17,517 bases of DNA from JALQUL01 sp964556425. Its GTDB lineage: Bacteria > Pseudomonadota > Gammaproteobacteria > Burkholderiales > Burkholderiaceae_C. The first letter of the stretch is position 1, and each line of letters starts with the position of its first letter. The DNA lies in the NCBI GenBank assembly GCA_964556425.1, contig CAZKWC010000061.1, forward strand, positions 1 through 17,517. Direction: 5' to 3'. The position numbers were made by a program, and so were the translations under genes. Below the pieces are notes generated by a model. That model saw only the letters and a program-made list of their open reading frames with translations, searched no databases and had not been told where the DNA came from. Below are positions 9,124-15,316 of the stretch, piece by piece.

Positions 9124-9172
9124 GCAGTAGTATTGGGCTTTTAAAAGCGTAATTAAGGCACAATGCTACTGC
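9124..9172. repeat. Nested inverted repeat downstream of creD
   Basis: An 11-base arm GCAGTAGTATT (9124-9134) pairs with AATGCTACTGC (9162-9172), with a single T-G wobble, around a 27-base interior. The interior contains a perfect 12-base palindrome GCTTTTAAAAGC (9137-9148). It starts 8 bases after the creD stop. There is no T-run after the right arm, so it is not a classical terminator; it could stabilise the creD mRNA 3' end or be a protein-binding site. Confidence 0.55.
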
Positions 9173-9229
9173 CAACTTTATTAATGATAAAAACCACCAA
9201 AAAACTCTCGCTTTACAGGCTTGGCTCCA

Positions 9230-9259
9230 TTGAAAATGAATAAATATCAATTAAATAAT
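9230..9259 (+). promoter_or_regulatory. Candidate sigma-70 promoter for creBC
   Basis: TTGAAA (9230-9235) and AATAAT (9254-9259) are separated by 18 bases and match the sigma-70 hexamers at ten of twelve positions. Transcription would begin near 9266, giving a leader of about 140 bases before creB. In AT-rich DNA such matches also arise by chance, so this is a candidate only. Confidence 0.4.
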
Positions 9260-9330
9260 GGATACTATTTTGTAATGGCCTCTTAAGCCTTAAACCTGCG
9301 GTACAGAGTTTTGATTAACGGTTTTTTTAT

Positions 9331-9373
9331 AAGCAAGGCAATTGCCCTAATAGGCTTAAAGCCTTGCTTTTTT
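9331..9373 (+). terminator. Terminator-like hairpin in the creB leader (possible attenuator)
   Basis: The arms AAGCAAGGC (9331-9339) and GCCTTGCTT (9361-9369) form a perfect 9-bp stem around a 21-base loop, with six Ts at 9368-9373. The creB ATG is 34 bases further on, which leaves little room for a promoter after the hairpin. Either it ends creD transcripts, or creB transcripts starting upstream must read through it. A short alternative stem AGGC-TTAAA-GCCT (9352-9364) would occupy part of the right arm. Confidence 0.6.
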
Positions 9374-9407
9374 GTTGTTTGAATTGCTCGTAAAAAATGG
9401 TGATGTT

Positions 9408-10247
9408 ATGCCGCATATTGTATTAATCGAAGACGAATCCAGCATTGCTGATACCTTGAGTTTTATTCTTCAACGCGAAGGTTTTTTGGTGTCTTGGTAT
9501 GGCCTAGCGCAAGAGGGTTTAAAACGAATCGAGCAAGGTGATGTAGATTTATTAATTTTAGATGTGGGCCTGCCAGATGCCAATGGCCTTGATGTGTTAA
9601 AACAGCTGCGTAAAACCAGTGAATTACCCGTCATTATGCTGACTGCTCGTGGTGAAGAAATGGACAAAGTGTTGGGCCTAGAATTAGGTGCCGATGATTA
9701 TGTAGTAAAACCCTTTAGCCCCCGAGAAGTAGCGGCTAGGGTGAAAACGGTTTTAAAACGTCAAGCTTCTACGGCGAGTACCAGTACCAGTAACACTACT
9801 AATATTGCTGCACCAGCGAATGCTAATAACTTAGTTTCAAATTCAAACGCTGCCTTAAATTCAAATTCAAATTCAAGTCTAACAATTGCAAGCAACTCTA
9901 GTCACACCACAGCCGATCTTGCCAATTCTGCTAATAGTGCCTCACATGGTTTTTTATTAGATGAAGTGGGCTTGAGAATTTATTTCTTAGACCAAGTTTT
10001 AAGTCTAACCCCCTCAGAATTTAAAATTTTGCGTTGCCTAATTCAAAGGCCTGGAAAAGTTTGGAGTCGCGCGCAATTATTAGAAGAGTTAGGCGACTCG
10101 GCCCTTGATAGTTTTGAGCGCACGGTTGATACGCACATCAAAAGTACCCGTCTTAAACTCAAAACGATTCATGCCCAATATGATCCTATCGAAACCCACC
10201 GAGGCTTTGGTTATAGTTTAAAACCTCAATTAGTGCTTGCATCATGA
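9408..10247 (+). CDS. creB: Response regulator CreB with a long Asn/Ser-rich linker
   Basis: An OmpR/PhoB-type response regulator of 279 residues. The receiver domain (about 1-118) has the acidic pair in VLIEDE (E8, D9), the phospho-acceptor D52 in LILDVGLPD, T79 in MLTARGEE and K101 in VVKPFSPRE. The C-terminal winged helix (about 183-275) ends with SFERTVDTHIKSTRLKLK and ETHRGFGYSL, very close to E. coli CreB. Between them lies an insertion of about 63 residues (about 119-181), almost entirely Ser, Asn, Thr and Ala, where most CreB proteins have a short linker. The frame is open to a TTG at 9372; the ATG at 9408 fits the family N-terminus. The stop overlaps the creC ATG (ATGA at 10244-10247), so the two are translationally coupled. 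Confidence 0.93.
   Translation: MPHIVLIEDESSIADTLSFILQREGFLVSWYGLAQEGLKRIEQGDVDLLILDVGLPDANGLDVLKQLRKTSELPVIMLTARGEEMDKVLGLELGADDYVVKPFSPREVAARVKTVLKRQASTASTSTSNTTNIAAPANANNLVSNSNAALNSNSNSSLTIASNSSHTTADLANSANSASHGFLLDEVGLRIYFLDQVLSLTPSEFKILRCLIQRPGKVWSRAQLLEELGDSALDSFERTVDTHIKSTRLKLKTIHAQYDPIETHRGFGYSLKPQLVLAS
9777..9874 (+). repeat. Short hexanucleotide tandem repeats in the creB linker
   Basis: Inside the linker-coding part of creB are two small hexamer arrays: AGTACC twice plus a variant AGTAAC (9777-9794), and AAATTC three times (9857-9874). All are multiples of three, so gain or loss of a unit keeps the frame. Confidence 0.6.
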
Positions 10248-11838
10248 GATTTTCATTACGCATCTTTTTAGGTTTTTTCTTCTTGGTTTCTATTGCGGCA
10301 GCTTATGGTGTTTGGTTAATTCGGGAAGAGTTAAAGCCTGGAGTGAGGCAAGCGAGTGAAGATGTATTGGTTGATAGCTCTCATTTATTCGCCGAGTTTT
10401 TATCGCCTCAAATGAGCGCTGATGAAACACCTCATCAAGCAACATTTTTAAGCCTTTTTCAAGCTTATCAAAATCGCCAACCTAAAGCGCAAGTTTGGAG
10501 TGTGCCCAAAAACAAAGTAGAACTTCGTATGTATGTAACTAACGCCAAAGGTATTGTGGTTTTAGATTCTACTGGGCAATTCATAGGACAAGACTTTAGC
10601 CAATGGCGAGATATAAAACTAACTTTAGAGGGCAAATACGGAGTACGAACCAGTCGCCGTGAACCTAGCAATGCACTTAGCTCTGAAATGTATGTAGCAG
10701 CACCTATTTATCATAATCAACATACCAAGCAAATTGTAGGCGTGGTAACCGTGATTAAACCCAATGGTGGTATGGAGCCNNNNNNNNNNNNNNNNNNNNN
10801 NNNNNNNNNNNNNNNNNNNNNNNNNNNNNNNNNNNNNNNNNNNNNNNNNNNNNNNNNNNNNNNNNNNNNNNNNNNNNNNCCAAGCAAATTGTAGGCGTGG
10901 TAACCGTGATTAAACCCAATGGTGGTATGGAGCCCTATATTCAACATGCCAAAAATAAATTAGCTTGGGCGGGGGTTTATTTAATTGTGGCCTGTTTGTT
11001 TTTAGGTGCTATATTTTCTTGGGCGCTATCGCATGCCATATCTAAATTAACCCATTATGCCGAGCAAGTCAGCAGGGGCAAACAACAAGCGGCACCCAAA
11101 TTTTGGGCCAATCGAGAGCTTAATTCTTTGGCTCAAGCACTCGACAAAATGCGCAGTGAGTTAGATGGTCAGGTCTATATTGAACAAACCCTACACAGCT
11201 TTACCCATGAATTAAAATCGCCCTTAACTGGCATTAGAGGCGCTGCAGAGGTGCTAGTTGAACCACTTGAGCCCGACCAAGTCAGGCACTTTTCTAATTT
11301 AATTTTGGCAGAAGTAGAGCGTTTGCAACTGATTGTCGATCGATTGTTAGAGCTTGCTCGATTAGAAAACCGACAAGATCTGCAACTCGAAAAAATGGCC
11401 GTGGTTGATTTGATTTCACCTTTATTGCAAGCTTTATCTTTGCAAATGACAGGAAGACATTTGGTTGTAGATGTTGCAGAAAATTTGCTGATTCGATGCG
11501 AGCCTTTTTTACTTGGGCAAGCACTTCGCAACTTATTGCAAAATGCAATTGACTTTACCCCTCCTGGCCAAAAGATTGTGATTCAGGTTAGGCCTGACAG
11601 CAGCCATAAAAAAGTGATTTTTAATATTCATAATTTTGGCACAGCTATTCCCGAATATGCCAAAGATCGTTTGTTTGAGCGTTTTTACTCATTACCTAGT
11701 CCGCACCGAAAAGGCAAGGGTAGCGGTTTAGGCTTGGTACTGAGCCAAACGATTGCCCAACTGCATGATGGACATTTAAGCATTCACAATCATGTTGATG
11801 GCGGAGTGCTTGCCACACTAGAAATTCCAGTTGGATGA
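10244..11838 (+). CDS. creC: Sensor histidine kinase CreC (interrupted by an assembly gap)
   Basis: The left part (10244-10779) encodes an N-terminal transmembrane helix (about 5-26) and a periplasmic sensor domain. The right part (10935-11838) encodes a second helix (about 188-210) and a kinase core. Joining them by removing the Ns and one 55-base duplicate copy gives one in-frame protein of 479 residues; E. coli CreC has 474. In merged numbering, the H-box is FTHELKSPLTG with phospho-acceptor H270, the N-box is LRNLLQNAIDF (N382), the F-box is FERFYSLP and the G2 box is GKGSGLGL (439-446). The G1 box reads HNFGTAIP instead of the usual DxGxG. CreC would phosphorylate CreB, encoded just upstream with a four-base overlap. 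In enterobacteria this pair responds to carbon source and growth conditions; the signal here is unknown. No strong terminator follows. Confidence 0.88.
10725..10934. repeat. Exact 55-base direct repeat flanking the N-run
   Basis: Bases 10725-10779 and 10880-10934 are identical over all 55 positions (from CCAAGCAAATTGTAGG to GGTGGTATGGAGCC) and abut the two ends of the N-run. Terminal identity of this kind is what two contigs sharing an unmerged k-mer overlap look like. A genuine tandem duplication in creC is possible but less likely. Confidence 0.95.
10780..10879. other. Assembly gap of exactly 100 N inside creC
   Basis: One hundred consecutive Ns, the conventional placeholder for a scaffold gap of unknown size. 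Because the flanks are duplicated, the real distance is probably negative: the contigs overlap by 55 bases and no sequence is missing. Confidence 0.97.
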
Positions 11839-11960
11839 AAAGAAATGGATTATTAGCGAAATTAACCCGCTATTAGCGCTTATTACTGATGTTTTAGTAG
11901 ATGATAGCTTATTTACCTTATGTATTGGCTTTACCGGTCACGCTGGTGCTATACGAGGTC

Positions 11961-11989
11961 TTCAATCCCCCTTAAAATGGTGATATTCT
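11961..11989 (+). promoter_or_regulatory. Possible promoter for gcdH
   Basis: TTCAAT (11961-11966) and TATTCT (11984-11989) with a 17-base spacer lie just upstream of the gene, which has AAAAGG at 11997-12002 as a ribosome binding site 8 bases before the ATG. The -35 match is weak. The rest of the 172-base gap after creC shows only a short TAGCG/CGCTA inverted repeat. Confidence 0.3.
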
Positions 11990-12010
11990 TGTTTTGAAAA
12001 GGCATTTTTT

Positions 12011-13198
12011 ATGAGCACTTCTTCCGCCAAAGCTAAATTCAACTGGGCCGACCCTTTATTGTTAACCAGTCAACTCACCAGTGACGAACGCCAAGTCATG
12101 GAGGCTGCCAACAGTTATTGCCAAGAACGTTTAGCCCCACGAGTAGTGCAAGCCTTTCGAAATGAATACACCGATGTAGCAATTTTCAAAGAAATGGGCG
12201 ACTTAGGTTTGTTAGGACCCACTATTCCTGAAGAATACGGCGGTGCTGGCCTTAATTATGTATGTTATGGCTTGGTGGCCCGTGAAGTAGAACGTGTGGA
12301 TTCTGGCTATCGCTCTATGATGAGTGTACAAAGCTCTTTAGTTATGGTGCCTATTAACGAATTTGGTACAGAGGCCCAAAAACAAAAATATTTACCCGGT
12401 TTAGCTCGTGGCGATCAAATTGGTTGCTTTGGTTTAACCGAACCTAATCACGGCTCGGATCCTGCCAGCATGATTACCAGAGCCAAAAAAGTGCCGGGTG
12501 GTTACAGCTTGTCTGGTGCCAAAATGTGGATTAGCAACTCCCCAATTGCCGATGTATTTGTGGTCTGGGCCAAAGATGATGAGGGTGCAATTAGAGGCTT
12601 TATTCTTGAAAAAGGCTGGAAAGGCTTATCTGCTCCTGCCATTAAAGGCAAAGTAGGCTTGCGTGCTAGCATTACTGGCGAAATTGTCATGGATGAAGTG
12701 TTCTGCCCTGAAGAAAATGCCTTCCCCGATGTGCGTGGTTTAAAAGGCCCGTTCACCTGTTTAAACAGTGCCCGCTTTGGTATTGCATGGGGTGCTTTAG
12801 GTGCCGCCGAAGACTGCTGGCACAGAGCCCGTCAATACACCATGGACCGTAAACAATTCGACAAACCACTAGCGGCCAATCAGCTCATTCAAAAGAAATT
12901 AGCCGATATGCAAACTGAAATTACCTTGGGCTTGCAAGGCTGTTTACGTTTGGGTCGTATGAAAGATGAGGGTACTGCTGCTGTTGAAATTACCTCCATT
13001 ATGAAACGTAATAGCTGTGGTAAAGCCCTTGATATTGCCCGTTTAGCCCGCGATATGATGGGTGGCAATGGTATTAGCGATGAATTCGGTGTGGCAAGGC
13101 ATTTGGTCAATCTTGAAGTAGTGAACACCTATGAAGGCACTCACGACATTCATGCCTTGATTTTAGGTCGTGCTCAAACCGGTATTGCAGCTTTCTAA
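12011..13198 (+). CDS. gcdH: Glutaryl-CoA dehydrogenase
   Basis: A 395-residue acyl-CoA dehydrogenase whose sequence follows the glutaryl-CoA dehydrogenase subfamily: RVDSGYRSMMSVQSSLVM with R101, the residue expected to hold the glutaryl carboxylate, and near the C-terminus NTYEGTHDIHALILGRAQTG with the catalytic base E375. FGLTEPNHGSDP and KMWISNSP are the usual flavin and acyl-CoA contact segments. The enzyme oxidises and decarboxylates glutaryl-CoA to crotonyl-CoA in lysine and tryptophan breakdown, passing electrons to electron-transfer flavoprotein in the cytoplasm. The start has a good ribosome binding site and the length is normal. It appears to be a single-gene unit: no CoA transferase or LysR-type regulator, its frequent partners, is adjacent, and a strong terminator follows. 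Confidence 0.93.
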   Translation: MSTSSAKAKFNWADPLLLTSQLTSDERQVMEAANSYCQERLAPRVVQAFRNEYTDVAIFKEMGDLGLLGPTIPEEYGGAGLNYVCYGLVAREVERVDSGYRSMMSVQSSLVMVPINEFGTEAQKQKYLPGLARGDQIGCFGLTEPNHGSDPASMITRAKKVPGGYSLSGAKMWISNSPIADVFVVWAKDDEGAIRGFILEKGWKGLSAPAIKGKVGLRASITGEIVMDEVFCPEENAFPDVRGLKGPFTCLNSARFGIAWGALGAAEDCWHRARQYTMDRKQFDKPLAANQLIQKKLADMQTEITLGLQGCLRLGRMKDEGTAAVEITSIMKRNSCGKALDIARLARDMMGGNGISDEFGVARHLVNLEVVNTYEGTHDIHALILGRAQTGIAAF

Positions 13199-13218
13199 AT
13201 TTTAGAATTTAGCTATTA

Positions 13219-13255
13219 AAAAAAGCCAAAGCTTATTTTTAGCTTTGGCTTTTTT
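13219..13255. terminator. Bidirectional terminator between gcdH and the Crp/Fnr-type gene
   Basis: A perfect 15-bp stem (13219-13233 with 13241-13255, core GCCAAAGCT) with a seven-base loop has an A-run on the left and a T-run on the right, so it can end both convergent transcripts. Confidence 0.9.
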
Positions 13256-13306
13256 AATTCAAATACTCTCAGAATGCCTGCTTAGCTAGTCAAAATAAGA
13301 AAAAAC

Positions 13307-13906
13307 TTAAGCTGCCATTGGCTGTAAATGACTGATATTAAGTTGTGCGGTAAAGCGTTTACGATTAGCCAAAACATTGTCCTTTTTAAGGCTGGCAATG
13401 GTTCGAGAAATCGACTCGGGTGCCACATCTACAATGTGGGCCATATCTTTGATAGAGGGCATTAAACAATTGAGCTCGGTTTTAGCCATCACTGTTTTAG
13501 CGTCTGGCTTTACCATCATCATTAACAAATGAGTTAATCGCTCTTGTGCCGAGCCACAACGCAAATAGGCCACCACATCTTTACAACGTTTATAACTTTG
13601 AATTAACACTGTTTTTAAAACATCTGCAGGCAACTCACTGTTGACGGCAAACTCACGTTGAATCGTACAGGGGGTAATGGTGACGTATTCCATACTAAGC
13701 TGTGATTCTGTGAAGCGCTCTACGCCTAAATAATCGCCTGGTAAAACCAAACGAACAAAAGTAGATTCACCTTTTTGATTCACATAATTGATGCGAATAC
13801 AGCCCGAAACTAATAAATAATATTCGTTGAGGGTGGGCTCTGCAACCACTTGGTTGCTATCTAGGGTCCATTGAGAATGGGATTCTTTCATCACGATATC
13901 TGACAT
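13307..13906 (-). CDS. Crp/Fnr family transcriptional regulator
   Basis: A 199-residue regulator with an N-terminal cyclic-nucleotide-binding-like beta-roll (about 10-95, including the LVSGCIRI and VLPGDYLGVERF segments), a dimerisation helix and a C-terminal Crp-type helix-turn-helix (about 150-180). The recognition helix APESISRTIASLKK has E164, S167 and R168 in the arrangement found in FNR (ETISR), suggesting an FNR-like half-site. The cAMP-contact residues of Crp are not evident in the phosphate-binding segment, and there is no N-terminal cysteine cluster as in FNR, so neither cAMP nor an FNR-type iron-sulphur cluster is supported. Five scattered cysteines (36, 80, 107, 116, 146) remain; a redox role would be speculation. 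It converges on gcdH, but regulation of that gene is not shown. Confidence 0.88.
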   Translation of the reverse strand: MSDIVMKESHSQWTLDSNQVVAEPTLNEYYLLVSGCIRINYVNQKGESTFVRLVLPGDYLGVERFTESQLSMEYVTITPCTIQREFAVNSELPADVLKTVLIQSYKRCKDVVAYLRCGSAQERLTHLLMMMVKPDAKTVMAKTELNCLMPSIKDMAHIVDVAPESISRTIASLKKDNVLANRKRFTAQLNISHLQPMAA

Positions 13907-14003
13907 AACAACTTTCTTTACCGACCTTTAAAGGCCTTATTTTCAAAAAGAGGCAAGACAAATCACTAAGGGAAGTGAACTTGACTTGTGTGCTTGAGAA
14001 AAT

Positions 14004-14038
14004 AGAAGTGGCCCACTTTTTAAAGGCGACCCACTTCT
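14004..14038 (-). terminator. Probable terminator after the DUF2946 gene
   Basis: AGAAGTGG (14004-14011) and CCACTTCT (14031-14038) form an 8-bp stem directly after the stop codon of the minus-strand gene. On that strand the hairpin is followed by ATTTTC, a short T-tract. The loop is long (19 bases), so confidence is moderate. Confidence 0.55.
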
Positions 14039-14536
14039 TTAGGCTAAAGGGGGTGCTCTGGGGGCTTGTTCAGTCCAGCTAAAGTCTAATTGATGAAAGA
14101 TAAGGGTATGAACTCGCCATGTGACAGATGCCTCTGGCAAATACACCACTGTGCTAGTTACACTAGCTGAGGGTATGCTCAGTACATTGACATGGTGCGA
14201 GCAATATTCGCAGTTGGTATGCTGGAATAAATGAGGCGGTACATGAGCCGGCCTTTGATTACTTTTGGCAATGACTTCGCCGTTGCGACTCATTGCCCAC
14301 CACTGATTATTTTGTGTGGTACAAACCTCTACCCACTGATCGAACTCGGACATTGCCGAAATAACTTCAAAATCAGCCTCGGTGCTGGACTCGGACATCC
14401 ATATCACATCGCCTTGTATATTTTTGACTTCGTTAAAAGTAAAGGCCCAAGCCAAAGTAGGGCTTAGCGCATTGAACAAAATTGCCAATACTGCCAAACC
14501 ACTAATAATTCGCTTTTGAAACCTTTTTACCAACAT
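14039..14536 (-). CDS. DUF2946-like exported protein
   Basis: A small protein of 165 residues. The N-terminus has basic residues and a hydrophobic stretch (about 9-31, ending SPTLAWA), consistent with a signal peptide or membrane anchor. A His/Cys motif HTNCEYCSHH (H106, C109, C112, H114, H115) precedes a second hydrophobic or beta-rich region, and the C-terminus reads QAPRAPPLA. This layout, with a CxxC-type motif and a terminal RAPP, resembles the DUF2946 family. No function is established; the motif suggests metal binding in the periplasm, which is inference. I preferred the ATG at 14536 to a TTG two codons upstream. It lies downstream of the MarR-type gene on the same strand with an 82-88-base gap containing repeats. 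Confidence 0.72.
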   Translation of the reverse strand: MLVKRFQKRIISGLAVLAILFNALSPTLAWAFTFNEVKNIQGDVIWMSESSTEADFEVISAMSEFDQWVEVCTTQNNQWWAMSRNGEVIAKSNQRPAHVPPHLFQHTNCEYCSHHVNVLSIPSASVTSTVVYLPEASVTWRVHTLIFHQLDFSWTEQAPRAPPLA

Positions 14537-14563
14537 ACCCAACCAAATAATTCAATGTCCGAT

Positions 14564-14589
14564 TTAACTTCAGTTAATTTTAACTAAAG
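14564..14589. promoter_or_regulatory. Triple half-site palindrome upstream of the DUF2946 gene
   Basis: TTAACT (14564-14569), AGTTAA (14572-14577) and TTAACT (14580-14585) alternate in orientation with two-base spacers, so each neighbouring pair is a perfect inverted repeat. The last pair extends outward with CTT (14568-14570) matching AAG (14587-14589). It lies about 28-50 bases before the DUF2946 start, an operator-like position, and directly downstream of a MarR-type gene. AT-rich palindromes suit MarR proteins, but the link is inference. Confidence 0.4.
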
Positions 14590-14606
14590 TCGATGACAGT
14601 TTTCTT

Positions 14607-14628
14607 AATCTAGATCAATCTAGATCAA
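14607..14628. repeat. Tandem decamer at the 3' end of the MarR-type gene
   Basis: AATCTAGATC occurs twice in tandem (14607-14616, 14617-14626) with two further matching bases. It spans the stop codon of the minus-strand gene. Each unit contains the palindrome TCTAGA and a GATC site. Confidence 0.7.
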
Positions 14629-15152
14629 GAAGCCGCTGCGCGTTTAGTAGCGGCCTTATTAAAAGCTTGGCTTGCACCATAAGCTTCAAGCCCTAACTTT
14701 AGCACAGTCACGACTTCTGGGCCAAGATCGTTTTCTAGTTCTTTTTCTGCCACTTGTACGGCTTGTTCAAAAGCGTTCAGCCAGGCAAAACCTGTATCGG
14801 TAAACTCAATCCAAAAAATTCTTTTGTCAAAACTGTCTTGTGTCTTTTTTACCAAGCCCCAATTTTCACATTGCTTAACCAAACTACTCATGGCTTGTTT
14901 ACTCACGCCTGCATTAATAGCTAAATCCATTAACTTTGCACCTTTTTTGGGCAAATGCCGAGTGATGTGTATATGCGCCGCCACCAACTGACCACGAGCT
15001 GCTAAATTGGCTAAAGACAAAGGTAAATCTAATTGTCTCGCCATGACTTGTAAGACCCTGGCGTCGTAACGTCTTAAGGCATCACCCATGAGGCGGCCAA
15101 AATGTGTTTGTCTTAATTCATCAAAAGTATTATTATGGGGGTTATTGGTCAT
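14625..15152 (-). CDS. MarR family transcriptional regulator
   Basis: A 175-residue winged-helix protein. The helix-turn-helix lies at about 72-100 (GAKLMDLAINAGVSKQAMSS, then LVKQCENWGL), followed by a wing with KKTQDSFDKRIFWIEFTDTG (about 102-121). The dimerisation helices are at both ends; the C-terminus is Ala/Lys-rich (NKAATKRAAAS). MarR proteins bind palindromes as dimers and usually release DNA on binding a small ligand or on oxidation; the ligand here is unknown. The gene is divergent from recA across a 164-base gap. This MarR-recA arrangement is seen in other Burkholderiales, from memory. The half-site array downstream could be one of its targets. Confidence 0.87.
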   Translation of the reverse strand: MTNNPHNNTFDELRQTHFGRLMGDALRRYDARVLQVMARQLDLPLSLANLAARGQLVAAHIHITRHLPKKGAKLMDLAINAGVSKQAMSSLVKQCENWGLVKKTQDSFDKRIFWIEFTDTGFAWLNAFEQAVQVAEKELENDLGPEVVTVLKLGLEAYGASQAFNKAATKRAAAS

Positions 15153-15216
15153 AATGCATATAGTAAAGCAAATTGACTAAAAAAAGTAGTTTCAAAGATG
15201 TATTCATCGAATAAAC

Positions 15217-15236
15217 TACTGTTCATCTAAGCAGTA
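15217..15236 (+). promoter_or_regulatory. LexA (SOS) box upstream of recA
   Basis: TACTGTTCATCTAAGCAGTA fits the LexA consensus TACTGT-N8-ACAGTA except for G in place of A at the start of the right half-site (CTGT at 15219-15222, GCAG at 15231-15234). The symmetry extends outward to AAACTACTG (15213-15221) and CAGTAGTTT (15232-15240). A weak promoter candidate, TTTCAA (15190-15195), 16 bases, TAAACT (15212-15217), would place the box over the transcription start, where LexA would block initiation. A further AGTAGTTT at 15185-15192 repeats the half-site flank towards the divergent MarR-type gene. Confidence 0.75.
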
Positions 15237-15316
15237 GTTTTCATTGTCTTCACTCATTTGGGTAGGAAAATGGCTATTTATTGCTCTCTTGTTGGTTCTA
15301 CATTTGGAGTCTTATC

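Noticed and set aside
10717..10947. Minus-strand and split open frames crossing the N-run
   Set aside because: They depend on the placeholder Ns and the duplicated 55 bases and vanish when the gap is collapsed.
13963..13979. Crp-type operator near TCACT-N6-AGTGA upstream of the Crp/Fnr gene
   Set aside because: The half-sites are in the reverse orientation relative to the Crp motif TGTGA-N6-TCACA, and the arms are only five bases.
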